A stretch of 64,000 nt of DNA from Bacteroides acidifaciens (GCF_903181435.1 NZ_CAEUHO010000001.1:2604001-2668000), one strand, 5' to 3'; counted from the stretch's first letter, positions 8,927-18,283 are shown. A program made the numbers and translations. The notes: generated by a model not told the origin, from the letters alone.

Positions 8927-9462
8927 TTGGAAAGTCCCTGACGGGCATCTGCAAGTTTATCTTCCCAATGTTTCACGGAGTTTTGGCCGATAATGTCAGT
9001 GACGTATTTCACGGAGATAAACGGAATTTCCTTCGAGCGGCAGACAAATGCCTGCGCATAGGCTTCCATATCCACCACGTCTCCGGTGACATGAGTCAGT
9101 TCGGTCAAAAAGCCATCGCCCGTATTACAGATTCCATTCTCCGTCCAGTGTTCGCAATATCCTTTTGCTTCAAGCAAAGCCGTAGAGTCGATTTCACATT
9201 CCATTCCCAATCCTGCGAGCTTCTGCATATCACGGTCTACAAACTTCCGGCAGACGAAAATATCCCCTACCTGATGGTTGACTGTTCCCGCACTTCCGAT
9301 ATTTAAAACCAAGTCGGGTTGCACCTGACGAATCGCTTCTGCCAAATGAAAAGCGGATTTTACTTTGCCTATTCCTGTGCGGATATAGTACGGGTCTACA
9401 TCGGGCCACTTTATTTCTACAAATTCGCCTTGGACGGCGTAGGTTACTAATATTTTCAACAT
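8896..9462 (-). CDS. MTA/SAH-type nucleosidase
   Basis: The 188-residue protein has the phosphorylase-fold nucleosidase motifs: TGIGKVKSA (residues 33-41), NIGSAGTVN (about 54-62), the substrate-binding VVDMEAYA with its ribose-contacting Glu, and the catalytic-Asp region SVKYVTDI. It is shorter than E. coli MtnN (about 230 residues). 5'-methylthioadenosine/S-adenosylhomocysteine cleavage is the default assignment; futalosine hydrolase is the alternative, less likely if this Bacteroides uses classical menaquinone synthesis. Confidence 0.82.
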   Translation of the reverse strand: MLKILVTYAVQGEFVEIKWPDVDPYYIRTGIGKVKSAFHLAEAIRQVQPDLVLNIGSAGTVNHQVGDIFVCRKFVDRDMQKLAGLGMECEIDSTALLEAKGYCEHWTENGICNTGDGFLTELTHVTGDVVDMEAYAQAFVCRSKEIPFISVKYVTDIIGQNSVKHWEDKLADARQGLSNYLNVLKERI

Positions 9463-9487
9463 AGGTTTCCTTCATTTTATTGAAATG

Positions 9488-9495
9488 CAAAGATA
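9488..9495 (-). promoter_or_regulatory. -7 promoter box of the nucleosidase gene
   Basis: TATCTTTG on the minus strand is an exact TAnnTTTG match, 26 bp before the ATG at 9462. A purine-rich AAGGAAA lies between them as ribosome site. Confidence 0.65.
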
Positions 9496-9610
9496 TAGTT
9501 TTTCCCGAGCAATGCTGGTTTTACAAAGTAATTATTGCCACAGAACTCCCCTCTTTTTCTCGTTCAACCCGCTATTTTGCGCTAAAATGCACATTTTATC
9601 CCGAAAAGTT

Positions 9611-9640
9611 TTTGTAATATCAGAGTTAATCGTATTTTTG
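9611..9640 (+). promoter_or_regulatory. Promoter of the coiled-coil/zapA operon
   Basis: TTTG at 9611-9614 and TATTTTTG at 9633-9640 are separated by 18 bp, close to the Bacteroides -33/-7 arrangement. The box overlaps a GTG (9640) that could extend the next gene, so translation must begin at the ATG at 9661. Confidence 0.65.
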
Positions 9641-9660
9641 TGTACAATTTTGGTGTAGTA

Positions 9661-9954
9661 ATGACAGAAGAAGAAAAAAAGTTATTGAATACCTTTGAGA
9701 CGCAGCTACGGCATTTGATCTATTTGCACGATGAGTTAAAGCGTGAAAATGCGGAGCTGAAGAAACTTCTTGATATTGAAAAATTAAAAAATGAGAAGGT
9801 ACAGGCGCAATACGATGAATTGGAAGTCAGCTACACAAACCTAAAAACAGCTACGGCAATCAGCCTTAACGGCAGCGACGTAAAAGAGACGAAGCTGCGA
9901 TTGTCTAAATTAGTGCGTGAAGTCGATAAATGCATCGCTTTGTTGAATGAATAA
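9661..9954 (+). CDS. Small coiled-coil protein encoded upstream of zapA
   Basis: The 97-residue protein is almost entirely a predicted coiled coil (residues about 5-70; heptad pattern in LKRENAELKKLLDIEKLKNE), then a short KLRLSKLVREVDKCIALL tail. Bacteroidetes commonly carry such a gene just before zapA; a ZapB-like division role is an inference from that position and the coiled coil. The stop is 11 bp before zapA. Confidence 0.85.
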   Translation: MTEEEKKLLNTFETQLRHLIYLHDELKRENAELKKLLDIEKLKNEKVQAQYDELEVSYTNLKTATAISLNGSDVKETKLRLSKLVREVDKCIALLNE

Positions 9955-9965
9955 GAAGAAGATGT

Positions 9966-10256
9966 ATGAACGATAAAATAAAGATAAACCTGCAGATAGC
10001 AGACTCAAACTACCCGTTAACCATCAACCGTGAGGAAGAAGAAATGGTACGGGAAGCTGCCAAGCAGGTAAATATCAGGCTTAATAAGTACCGGGAAGTC
10101 TACAAGAACCTCGAACCGGAAAAGATTATTGCCATGGTAGCCTATCAGTTCTCATTAGAGAAACTGCAATTGTTGGAACGTAATGATACCGCCCCCTATA
10201 CGGAGAAGGTAAAAGAACTAACTGAATTGCTGGAAGATTATTTCAAAGGAGAATAA
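9966..10256 (+). CDS. zapA: Cell division protein ZapA
   Basis: The 96-residue protein has the ZapA layout: N-terminal beta strands (KIKINLQIADSNYPLTI), then helices with REAAKQVNIRLNKYR and a C-terminal coiled coil. ZapA cross-links FtsZ filaments at the division ring. It follows the coiled-coil gene by 11 bp in one transcript and is followed by a terminator-like hairpin before rny. Confidence 0.88.
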   Translation: MNDKIKINLQIADSNYPLTINREEEEMVREAAKQVNIRLNKYREVYKNLEPEKIIAMVAYQFSLEKLQLLERNDTAPYTEKVKELTELLEDYFKGE

Positions 10257-10294
10257 AATTGACCGGCTATTCGCTGATAAGAGAAAAACAACCA

Positions 10295-10350
10295 CGCACT
10301 GCACAATATCCAAGCAAGAATATGCTTTGATATTTGGCGGTGCGTTTTTA
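10295..10350 (+). terminator. Long hairpin between zapA and rny
   Basis: A 50-base near-perfect hairpin (arms from CGCAC at 10295 to GTGCG ending 10344, about 22 paired positions, loop AGAATA) is followed by a T-run (TTTTTA). It looks like an intrinsic terminator or an attenuator that limits read-through from zapA into rny, whose start codon is 25 bp downstream. Confidence 0.7.
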
Positions 10351-10374
10351 TTTATATATTAAATTAAATGTAGA

Positions 10375-11910
10375 ATGATAGCAATAATAGCAACAGCAAT
10401 TGCTTGCTTCATTGTAGGTGGAGTCCTTTCATACATACTATTTAGGTATGCGCTGAAATCCAGATACGACAACATCCTGAAAGAAGCAGAGACGGAAGCA
10501 GAAGTAATTAAGAAAAACAAGCTGCTGGAAGTGAAGGAGAAGTTCCTGAACAAGAAAGCGGACCTTGAAAAGGAAGTAGCACTGCGGAATCAGAAGATTC
10601 AGCAGGCGGAAAACAAACTGAAACAACGCGAAATGGTGCTCGGACAGCGCCAAGAAGAAATCCAACGCAAGAAGATGGAAGCCGAAGCTGTCAAAGAGAA
10701 CCTGGAAGCGCAGTTAGTGATTGTCGATAAGAAAAAAGAAGAACTTGACAGACTGCAACAGCAGGAAATTGACAAGTTGGAAGCAATCTCCGGTTTGTCT
10801 GCCGAAGAAGCGAAAGAACGCCTGGTAGAATCCTTGAAAGAGGAAGCTAAAACACAGGCTCAGTCATATATCAATGACATCATGGATGATGCCAAGTTGA
10901 CAGCCAACAAAGAAGCGAAACGTATTGTAGTCCAATCCATCCAACGGGTAGCTACGGAAACTGCCATCGAAAACTCTGTTACGGTATTCCATATCGAATC
11001 GGATGAAATTAAAGGACGTATCATCGGTCGTGAAGGACGTAATATTCGTGCATTGGAAGCTGCTACAGGTGTTGAAATCGTTGTAGACGATACTCCTGAA
11101 GCGATTGTCCTTTCAGCTTTCGACCCGGTTCGCCGTGAAATTGCCCGCCTGGCTCTGCACCAGCTTGTTACCGACGGACGTATCCATCCGGCACGTATCG
11201 AAGAGGTGGTAGCTAAAGTACGCAAACAGGTGGAAGAAGAAATCATCGAAACAGGTAAACGTACAACGATTGACCTTGGCATCCACGGTCTGCATCCTGA
11301 ACTGATTCGTATTATCGGTAAGATGAAATATCGTTCTTCTTATGGTCAGAACTTGTTGCAGCATGCACGTGAAACAGCCAACCTTTGTGCTGTAATGGCA
11401 TCAGAACTGGGACTGAATCCGAAGAAAGCAAAACGTGCAGGTTTGCTGCATGATATAGGTAAAGTGCCTGATGAAGAACCGGAATTGCCACACGCATTGC
11501 TGGGTATGAAGCTCGCAGAAAAATACAAGGAGAAACCGGATATCTGCAACGCTATCGGCGCTCACCATGACGAAACGGAAATGACGAGTCTGCTGGCTCC
11601 TATCGTACAGGTATGTGACGCTATCTCAGGCGCACGTCCGGGCGCACGCCGCGAAATCGTTGAGGCTTATATCAAGCGTCTGAACGACCTTGAACAGTTG
11701 GCAATGTCTTATCCGGGTGTGACAAAGACTTATGCAATCCAAGCAGGACGCGAACTCCGCGTTATCGTTGGTGCAGATAAGATTGACGACAAGCAGACTG
11801 AAAACCTGTCGGGCGAAATCGCTAAGAAGATTCAGGATGAAATGACTTATCCAGGACAGGTGAAGATTACCGTTATCCGTGAGACACGTGCGGTCAGCTT
11901 CGCTAAGTAA
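10375..11910 (+). CDS. rny: Ribonuclease Y
   Basis: The 511-residue endoribonuclease has the full RNase Y order: an N-terminal membrane anchor (about 3-24), a long coiled coil (about 30-190), a KH RNA-binding domain with [10 protein letters not shown] (214-223) and an HD domain with the metal-binding His359-Asp360 (LLHDIGK). It starts bulk mRNA decay at the membrane. Length is normal for the family. The ATG at 10375 follows the zapA hairpin closely, so either read-through or a start within the AT-rich 25 bp must drive it. Confidence 0.96.
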   Translation: MIAIIATAIACFIVGGVLSYILFRYALKSRYDNILKEAETEAEVIKKNKLLEVKEKFLNKKADLEKEVALRNQKIQQAENKLKQREMVLGQRQEEIQRKKMEAEAVKENLEAQLVIVDKKKEELDRLQQQEIDKLEAISGLSAEEAKERLVESLKEEAKTQAQSYINDIMDDAKLTANKEAKRIVVQSIQRVATETAIENSVTVFHIESDEIKGRIIGREGRNIRALEAATGVEIVVDDTPEAIVLSAFDPVRREIARLALHQLVTDGRIHPARIEEVVAKVRKQVEEEIIETGKRTTIDLGIHGLHPELIRIIGKMKYRSSYGQNLLQHARETANLCAVMASELGLNPKKAKRAGLLHDIGKVPDEEPELPHALLGMKLAEKYKEKPDICNAIGAHHDETEMTSLLAPIVQVCDAISGARPGARREIVEAYIKRLNDLEQLAMSYPGVTKTYAIQAGRELRVIVGADKIDDKQTENLSGEIAKKIQDEMTYPGQVKITVIRETRAVSFAK

Positions 11911-11942
11911 GACCAAAGACTTAAAAAAGAAATCAAAGATAG

Positions 11943-11968
11943 AAGGGCGAAGCAATTCGCCCTTTTTT
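11943..11968 (+). terminator. Rho-independent terminator of rny
   Basis: AAGGGCGAA / TTCGCCCTT with a 4-base loop (GCAA) followed by six T residues, about 30 bp after the rny stop. Confidence 0.85.
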
Positions 11969-12036
11969 AATAAATGAATATTCCTTTTTAATAACAGCAA
12001 ACACTTTTCATTTCTTTCATTTTTATTCATCAACTT

Positions 12037-12786
12037 ATGAAAAAATACCAATTCGAAGTTTGTGCCAACTCAGTAGAAAGTTGCCTCGCTGCCCAAATAG
12101 GCGGAGCCAACCGTGTAGAATTATGTGCGGGTATTCCCGAAGGTGGAACAACACCTTCTTACGGAGAAATTTCTATGGCTCGTGAAATACTGGATACAAC
12201 CCGGTTGCACGTCATTATCCGTCCTAGAGGTGGAGATTTTCTCTACTCGCCTATCGAAGTAAAGACAATGCTGAAAGATATAGAGATAGCCCGGAAACTC
12301 GGAGTTGACGGAGTTGTTTTTGGATGCCTGACTGCTAATGGAGAGATTGATTACGCTGCCATGCAAGAGTTAATGCTAGCCTCACAAGGCTTGTCTGTCA
12401 CCTTTCATAGGGCTTTCGATGTTTGTTGCAATCCCAAGGAAGCACTGGAACAAATTATAGAACTTGGCTGTAACCGGATTCTGACTTCCGGTCAGCAAGC
12501 TACTGCAGAACAAGGTATTCCTTTACTCAAAGAGCTGCAGGAGCAAGCAGCAGGAAGAATTATCCTACTTGCCGGATGCGGTGTGAATGAAAAGAATATT
12601 GCTCGAATCGCCCAGGAAACAGGGATACAGGAGTTCCATTTCTCTGCCCGCGAAAGTATTAAAAGTGAGATGGAGTACAAGAATGAATTAGTATCCATGG
12701 GCGGCACTGTACATATCGACGAATATGAACGGAATGTAACGACCGCCCGGAGAGTTATGGATACGATTCAAGCTATATCTTTATAA
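12037..12786 (+). CDS. cutC: CutC family protein
   Basis: The 249-residue TIM-barrel protein shows CutC landmarks: VCANSVESCLAAQIGGANRV near the N-terminus, RVELCAG, HVIIRPRGGDF (about 64-74) and VTFHRAFDVC. CutC was first linked to copper tolerance; the true reaction is unsettled. It is convergent with the decarboxylase beta-subunit gene, with only 13 bp between the two stops. Confidence 0.92.
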   Translation: MKKYQFEVCANSVESCLAAQIGGANRVELCAGIPEGGTTPSYGEISMAREILDTTRLHVIIRPRGGDFLYSPIEVKTMLKDIEIARKLGVDGVVFGCLTANGEIDYAAMQELMLASQGLSVTFHRAFDVCCNPKEALEQIIELGCNRILTSGQQATAEQGIPLLKELQEQAAGRIILLAGCGVNEKNIARIAQETGIQEFHFSARESIKSEMEYKNELVSMGGTVHIDEYERNVTTARRVMDTIQAISL

Positions 12787-12799
12787 TTCAATCTATATT

Positions 12800-14014
12800 T
12801 TATAAATAAGGTATGACTGTGATATAGATGCCTGTAATAATAGCCGAAGTAATTACGCCCGAGATATTGGCTCCCAAGGCATCCCCCAAAACAAATGAGT
12901 CCGGATTGTCTTTGCTGACAATCTTTTGGGCTACTTTGGCGGTAGTAGGCACACAGCTTACGGCGGCGATGCCAATCACCGGATTATAATTCCCCCGTTT
13001 GATAAAGTACATGATATAACCGCCCAGGATTCCACCGATGCCGGAAAGCAGCAAGGCTACGACACCCAAAACTAATAATTTAAGAATCTTCGGGTCGAGT
13101 AGTAGATGCGCGTCACAAAGCACACCTAATAATAGTCCCAACATAAAGGTAGAACCGTAAAGCAACGGCCCGCTTACAAAGTCATAAATATGCTTCATAC
13201 CGGATTCGCGAACAGCAACTCCCAGAAACAAAGAGAAGAATAAAGGAGAAGCAACCGGGAACAAGAAACAAAGAACTGCACAAAGAACAGCGGAGAAAGC
13301 CAGCTTCACTTTAGCGTCATAGTTTTTCGGTGCTTTCTTCGTCACCATTTTGATAGCCCGGAAGCGTTTGGGAACCAGGAGTTTCACCAGATAAGGGTAG
13401 CCACCGTATGTCAGTCCCAAATAAAGATAGGCTACCACTGTGATAGGAACAAACAGATGTTTTGCCAAAGCCAGTGAAGTAAACAATACCATCGGTCCAT
13501 CGGCGCCACCTACCATGGCAACAGAGGCACTTTCTTTCAAAGTCAATCCGAGAGCGGCGGCAATAGGCACTGTTAGGAAAGTTCCCAACTCTGCACATAG
13601 AGCAAGAAAGATACTTGCAAATGGTTTCTGAAGCAGGAAGCCGACATCCAGCAGTGTCCCGATACCCATAAAGACAAAACAGGCTATCAGCCCGTTACTG
13701 AACGTAAGTGTATAAACGGGTTGCAGAAAGTCTATCTGCATCGTATTCATCAATGCGTCGGTATCCGAAAGCATCGGGTCGAGAAAAAGGTTACCCAATG
13801 TACCGTCAGGCATAATCAATGTTCCACAGTTGATGGCTACCATCCCCAGTCCCATCGGAATCATAACCATAGGTTCGAGTACACCTTTCCAACCCAGATA
13901 AATAAGTAACAAACCAAGAAGTACCAGAAAGATTCTGGCAGAAGCGAGAAACCAGCCGCTTGCCATCATTGTACCAATGCCTTGAAATAAAGTCGCAAAA
14001 TCTATATTTTCCAT
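12800..14014 (-). CDS. Sodium ion-translocating decarboxylase, beta subunit
   Basis: The 404-residue integral membrane protein has about ten hydrophobic segments and the conserved region GGADGPMVLFTS (near residue 170) that carries the Na+-site Asp of the OadB/MmdB/GcdB family. In that family biotin-linked decarboxylation drives Na+ export. No carboxyltransferase or biotin carrier gene is nearby, so the catalytic subunits must be encoded elsewhere or this is a lone pump subunit. The upstream gene (17 bp away) is a one-TM protein that could stand in for the small gamma subunit. Confidence 0.9.
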   Translation of the reverse strand: MENIDFATLFQGIGTMMASGWFLASARIFLVLLGLLLIYLGWKGVLEPMVMIPMGLGMVAINCGTLIMPDGTLGNLFLDPMLSDTDALMNTMQIDFLQPVYTLTFSNGLIACFVFMGIGTLLDVGFLLQKPFASIFLALCAELGTFLTVPIAAALGLTLKESASVAMVGGADGPMVLFTSLALAKHLFVPITVVAYLYLGLTYGGYPYLVKLLVPKRFRAIKMVTKKAPKNYDAKVKLAFSAVLCAVLCFLFPVASPLFFSLFLGVAVRESGMKHIYDFVSGPLLYGSTFMLGLLLGVLCDAHLLLDPKILKLLVLGVVALLLSGIGGILGGYIMYFIKRGNYNPVIGIAAVSCVPTTAKVAQKIVSKDNPDSFVLGDALGANISGVITSAIITGIYITVIPYL

Positions 14015-14031
14015 AATGAGTGTCTTTTTTA

Positions 14032-14490
14032 TTATTTGTCAGTAGCTGACTTCTTTGAACTTTTCTTGTTGATATGCGCCCGTTCTTCTTCCTTAAGAAA
14101 GAACTCCCGGGTATCTCGGGGATAATAATAATCCAGCAGGGTTTCGTCCGAAGCTCCCGGACTCACGCCATGATAATACCCTGCATAACCGGTAAAATTA
14201 CGATTGATGCCATGGCTGAAGTCTTCACGGTAATCCCCCATAGCTTCTTCCGCTTCAAGCGGTATCTGCCTGACGAGCCTTTCCATTTTCTGACGATGCT
14301 GCCGCCAGCGATGCAGACGAAGTAACTCCAACCGATGGGAACTATAAAAATCGAATGAATCGGCAGCATAAGCTATTAATTTAATAACTGCTGCAACAAA
14401 AAAGCCTATGAGAAAGGTCAGCCCCATCATAGCTAACGTAGATAGTAATAAATGAATCATAGTAGTATAAAAAACAGATTGTACAATCAT
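14032..14490 (-). CDS. One-TM protein paired with the decarboxylase beta subunit (possible divergent gamma subunit)
   Basis: The 152-residue protein has one long N-terminal hydrophobic stretch (about 7-42) followed by a charged, cytoplasm-like tail with many Arg, Tyr and Lys. That topology matches the OadG gamma subunit, which anchors the pump complex, but the protein is about twice the usual length and has no motif I can match. It is immediately upstream of the beta-subunit gene and surely co-transcribed. Gamma function is inference. Confidence 0.75.
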   Translation of the reverse strand: MIVQSVFYTTMIHLLLSTLAMMGLTFLIGFFVAAVIKLIAYAADSFDFYSSHRLELLRLHRWRQHRQKMERLVRQIPLEAEEAMGDYREDFSHGINRNFTGYAGYYHGVSPGASDETLLDYYYPRDTREFFLKEEERAHINKKSSKKSATDK

Positions 14491-14586
14491 TCATGCACAC
14501 ATACGACATGCCCGGATATCTATATCATCCGGACCTGTTAAACATATTTGTGCAAATTCCCAGGAATACTCAGAAAGAAAGAATGG

Positions 14587-14964
14587 CTAAATCAAGATAT
14601 GTGCCAAGGTATAAATGTAGTACCTATTAGAATATTTCAGATAATTAGTGTCGGAAAGAAGAATCTTCCTTTTGTCTTCGGGCAAACGGAAAGAGCGTAA
14701 ACTTAACAATTGGACAATGACAGGAATATCATTAAACTTCAATGTCCGCACAGGAGTGATGTTTCGTGGAAGCGAAAAAGTAGTCAGGATTCCTAAAGAA
14801 TGGCTTTCTTCCGGGGGTGAAGCGAGTGTTGTAGTAGCTGAAATATCACCATCCACAGAGATTACGGCCGTTTCCCGAAATCCCTGAGCATCTTCCTTAT
14901 GGGTCAGACTACCCCCAATAAGTAAAAATGCAAGTGACAGTATGCACAAAAGATATTTCATCAT
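14587..14964 (-). CDS. Small exported protein of unknown function (125 aa)
   Basis: The protein starts at tandem ATG codons at 14964 after AGGAGAG, in preference to an earlier Met at 14997. It has a hydrophobic signal sequence (MKYLLCILSLAFLLIGG) and about 100 exported residues ending in a Tyr-rich segment (YSNRYYIYTLAHILI). There is no recognised domain. Gaps of 97 bp to the decarboxylase genes and 121 bp to the transglutaminase gene suggest it may be its own unit. Confidence 0.65.
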   Translation of the reverse strand: MMKYLLCILSLAFLLIGGSLTHKEDAQGFRETAVISVDGDISATTTLASPPEESHSLGILTTFSLPRNITPVRTLKFNDIPVIVQLLSLRSFRLPEDKRKILLSDTNYLKYSNRYYIYTLAHILI

Positions 14965-15085
14965 AACTCTCCTATAAACGTAACAATTAATTCGCATAAA
15001 AGTGCGCTCTATATAGAGAATTAACGATTATTGCATACTGTCACACGATATTACTACCTGCTACTTCTTCTTTATCTATTGCTTT

Positions 15086-17845
15086 CTACAATCCATGAAC
15101 GGTTTTCATTAATTGTTCACCCAAGCCGATAGTATATCCTTGAGAAACAAAGACTACACGGTTGAATGTATCGGCGATAATAAATACCGGCAGGCTATTC
15201 TTATGTTTTAATTTCATATTTCCCACAATCTGTTTGCAGATACCGTCCGTATCAATACCATAGATAACCGTAGAAGGTAATTCTGGAAACTCTGAAAGAG
15301 TAAACTTCTTACACTGGACTTCATCGGGGAAAAGCAATACCATTTTCCTTCCCCATTTCTCCAAATCGGACTTTAAAGCGGCAATATCACGCAAAGCATG
15401 ATTGGTAGGTTCCTGCCCCGGAGCGAGAACACCAACCACAAAGTAACCACGACCACATGATTGCAACAAACTTTGTTTAGCTAAAGGTGTACTATCCTTT
15501 CCTATACCCTCAACCGATGTGAAAAGCGATTCGGAATTGAAATTACCGATAACAGCAACTTTCTCTCCTGATTCACGTAGATGAAAAGGGACTTTAGTTT
15601 CCATAAGTTTATCATTTTCTGCTGATAACATAAAGGAAGAAACTCTCGCCAGCACACCACCGCTTGCCAGTCTCGTACCAGTGACCAGCAAATAATATCC
15701 AGTATCCAATATACCGGAACACCCTTTTTCCGGATATCTTTCATCAAAACTGATTAATTCCGGTTTTCCATCAACAATCCTGGAGATTGTATATTTGCTG
15801 TAATATCTAGCTCTATCATCACCGTAGCCAATTGCCTGTTCTCCATCACATAAATGATAATATCCCTGCGGCGTCCGCACACTCTCCTTTTTCTCAAAAT
15901 CAGCTTCCACAAACTCACCAGCCGGAGTAAGATCTTCTGTCGGAGGAAGTACATACCCCACACGCCCATCTGTACTCCTCATGCGGGCAAGAATATCCAT
16001 ACTACGTGCCAATGCCACAAAAAAGATATCCCTTGAATGGGAATCCGCAACACGTGAACGCCACACGCCTTCCGGAGAGATAGGAATACGTTGAGAATTG
16101 TTTTCTTCATCAATCGCAATATTATTACTTACCCATTCTATCAGTAGTTGCGGACGACTGCGAAAAGAATCAATCTGTGCTTCCGTAAATTTTGATTGGA
16201 AAAAAGACCTGTATGGAGTCAACGCTTCCATGGCAATACGTGGATTAAGGATATCATCGACTTCTTCCAACCAAGCATCCATACAAGTCAAACAATCCGA
16301 CAAAGTACAACCATATAAATATTTGGAGATATCTTTCGTATGGAGAAAATGGTCTAACAACACTTCATAATTTACATCACGACGATCTTTTTCAGAAAGG
16401 GTTTGTAATAAAGCAGCAGCCTTCATCAGTTTTCCCTGACGATCCGCTTCCCTAATAAAACGAATCAGCACATCATAATTCCCACGTGAATCTATAATAA
16501 ATGAACATAGAGCCTTTTTAACACACGGATGTATTTTTTCTTTCAAACCAGACATAACAGAATCAATTTGCGCCATAGTCGGAAAAGTAGCAACATAAGC
16601 ATTGCGAATCGAATCTTCCTGCTCCAGTCTCCTGTCATTTTCGGCCCGCTGTTCCGGAGTCACTTCAGGTAAAATAGCATTCTCAACCGGAGGAACAATG
16701 TCAATATCCACTTCAAAAATATCACCTTCTTTTTTGTCAAGCGCTAATACCAATTCCGATTGCTTCCCAAAAGACAATTTAGAAAAGCCAAATCTCCCCT
16801 TGTCAGAAGCCCATACCAGCATATCCCCTCTTCCTGCTGTCAACGAAGCGCGACCGTCCGCATCGGCATATTTGGTAGCTACCGTATAAAACTCAGCATA
16901 ATTATAGACTTTAAACTCGACTTTAGCACCGGAAACAGGACGACCATCCGTATCGGTCACCGTCACAACCGCCTTAGCCGTAGGAGCATAATTATCAATT
17001 ACATTAATCTCGGTATAATTCGGAGTTTCAAGCATAATCTCTTCCGGCCCGTTATAACGACCGAACACCTTTGTATGCATCAACATTCCACGGCTTGCAG
17101 GCGCATTGAACCAACCGAGGTTCAGCACCGGTTCGGGTTCACAAGCACCAAAGAAATACCACTTGCCATCCGCCCAAGCTTCTACCCAGGCATGATTATC
17201 GTCAGTGTGCGCCCAACGAGGAGTATAAACCTGACGTGCAGGTATCCCGACAGAACGTAGCGCAGCAACCGTAAAAGTAGATTCTTCGCCGCAACGTCCA
17301 TAGGCTGTTTTCACCGACGCCAGCGGTGAACTTGTACGGGCATCACTTGGACGATACACCACTTTCTCATGACACCAATGATTCACCTCCAAAATCGCAT
17401 CTTTCATCGAAAGACCTTTCACTCGCTCCTTCAACTCTTCGTAAAAAACTTTGCGGGATTCATCCAAGTTTTCGTTATTCACACGGACAGGCAGCACAAA
17501 ATGCCGGAATAACTCATCGGGAACAGTCTTTCCCCAAGGCATCTCATGGCGAGTCTGCTCGGAAAGACGAATATTTGCCAAATAATATTTCCCGTGATAA
17601 TCCGTTATATCTCCTATCGGCATATACGCATACAGAAACATCAAAGCTTCACGCTCTGAAAGAGTCAAAGTGCTATCCGAAAAGACAGCAAACAGCTCCC
17701 CATTAGGGAGTACTTTCTGTTTCTGCTCAAAATCCTGAAGTACCTGATTACGATAAGCTTCTTCTTTCAGAAAATGGGATTCACTGCATGAAAATAATAG
17801 TGCAGAGAAAAACGAGACAAGCAAAAGACGGACGAGTGTTTTCAT
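15086..17845 (-). CDS. Transglutaminase-like lipoprotein with a C-terminal redox-fold domain (919 aa)
   Basis: A lipobox ends at Cys20 (LLFSC). A transglutaminase-core domain follows at about 150-260, with Cys185 (YGRCGEES) and His218 (NHAWVEAW); the third residue lies in the unusual WYFFGACEPEP segment. A carboxypeptidase-regulatory-like beta domain follows at about 290-360 (VTVTDTDGRPVSGAKVEFKV). The last ~130 residues resemble a thioredoxin fold (LPSTVIYGIDTDG, LPVFIIADTFNRVVF) without a CxxC pair. It is probably periplasmic or on the outer membrane, acting on peptides or protein amide groups; the substrate is unknown. Confidence 0.88.
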   Translation of the reverse strand: MKTLVRLLLVSFFSALLFSCSESHFLKEEAYRNQVLQDFEQKQKVLPNGELFAVFSDSTLTLSEREALMFLYAYMPIGDITDYHGKYYLANIRLSEQTRHEMPWGKTVPDELFRHFVLPVRVNNENLDESRKVFYEELKERVKGLSMKDAILEVNHWCHEKVVYRPSDARTSSPLASVKTAYGRCGEESTFTVAALRSVGIPARQVYTPRWAHTDDNHAWVEAWADGKWYFFGACEPEPVLNLGWFNAPASRGMLMHTKVFGRYNGPEEIMLETPNYTEINVIDNYAPTAKAVVTVTDTDGRPVSGAKVEFKVYNYAEFYTVATKYADADGRASLTAGRGDMLVWASDKGRFGFSKLSFGKQSELVLALDKKEGDIFEVDIDIVPPVENAILPEVTPEQRAENDRRLEQEDSIRNAYVATFPTMAQIDSVMSGLKEKIHPCVKKALCSFIIDSRGNYDVLIRFIREADRQGKLMKAAALLQTLSEKDRRDVNYEVLLDHFLHTKDISKYLYGCTLSDCLTCMDAWLEEVDDILNPRIAMEALTPYRSFFQSKFTEAQIDSFRSRPQLLIEWVSNNIAIDEENNSQRIPISPEGVWRSRVADSHSRDIFFVALARSMDILARMRSTDGRVGYVLPPTEDLTPAGEFVEADFEKKESVRTPQGYYHLCDGEQAIGYGDDRARYYSKYTISRIVDGKPELISFDERYPEKGCSGILDTGYYLLVTGTRLASGGVLARVSSFMLSAENDKLMETKVPFHLRESGEKVAVIGNFNSESLFTSVEGIGKDSTPLAKQSLLQSCGRGYFVVGVLAPGQEPTNHALRDIAALKSDLEKWGRKMVLLFPDEVQCKKFTLSEFPELPSTVIYGIDTDGICKQIVGNMKLKHKNSLPVFIIADTFNRVVFVSQGYTIGLGEQLMKTVHGL

Positions 17846-18064
17846 ATTTATGTGTTAATTAAATAAACGAATCATGAAACAAAGGTGCATACTAAAGTAT
17901 ACGTCCACAAAATTACAAGTTTTTTTCAAAAAGACGACACAAGTAACTGTAAATGTATGTAATAGGTTTGTAATATCTACCGTGTTCGAACCTCTTATAA
18001 AAAGAAAACTCAGAAGAAAAAGAAGTTTTCTATGTTTTACAGCATATAATTCAAAAACATTTTG
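17846..18064. other. Intergenic region between divergent genes, no gene seen
   Basis: About 220 AT-rich bases separate the transglutaminase gene start from the small-gene promoter. An open frame of 91 codons (17874-18149) crosses it but is Lys/Arg/Cys-rich with no family look and covers the promoter box, so I do not call it a gene. No exact TAnnTTTG box for the transglutaminase gene was seen. Confidence 0.5.
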
Positions 18065-18072
18065 TACTTTTG
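18065..18072 (+). promoter_or_regulatory. -7 promoter box of the 45-codon gene
   Basis: TACTTTTG matches TAnnTTTG exactly. No clear -33 TTTG is at the right distance. The predicted leader to the ATG at 18146 is about 67 bases and includes the ribosome site AGAGGAAAC. Confidence 0.6.
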
Positions 18073-18145
18073 CAGTGTTAATAAAGAAAACAAGATGTAA
18101 AACCGCTCTTCAAAACGTGGGGGGCAAAAAAAGAGGAAACAAATT

Positions 18146-18283
18146 ATGAAAAAGAATGCAAATGAAAAAATTATGATGTTACAGTACCGTATTAAACGCT
18201 ATCAAGCAATGGGAAACGGCGCAATGTGCCAAACCCTGAACGGTAAACTTCAAAAACTGCTGTCACAGCAGGTTGCCATGTAA
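18146..18283 (+). CDS. 45-residue basic small protein with its own transcription unit
   Basis: The ATG follows a good purine ribosome site (AAGAGGAAACAAATT). The product is 45 residues, basic, helical-looking, with several Met and Gln (MMLQYRIKRYQAMGNG, LQKLLSQQVAM). A promoter box lies about 75 bp upstream and a terminator starts 27 bp after the stop, so it is a complete monocistronic unit. I recognise no family; a small nucleic-acid- or protein-binding regulator is a guess from charge. Confidence 0.65.
   Translation: MKKNANEKIMMLQYRIKRYQAMGNGAMCQTLNGKLQKLLSQQVAM

Noticed and set aside
9640..9660. GTG start extending the coiled-coil protein by seven residues
   Set aside because: The GTG overlaps the last base of the -7 promoter box, so it would not be in the transcript.
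10257..10374. Possible 6S RNA next to zapA
   Set aside because: The gap holds only a ~50-base hairpin with a T-run, too short for 6S RNA; called a terminator or attenuator.
17874..18149. A 91-codon open frame upstream of the C1 peptidase gene
   Set aside because: It covers the promoter box and ribosome site of the 45-codon gene, has no family look and an odd Lys/Arg/Cys content.
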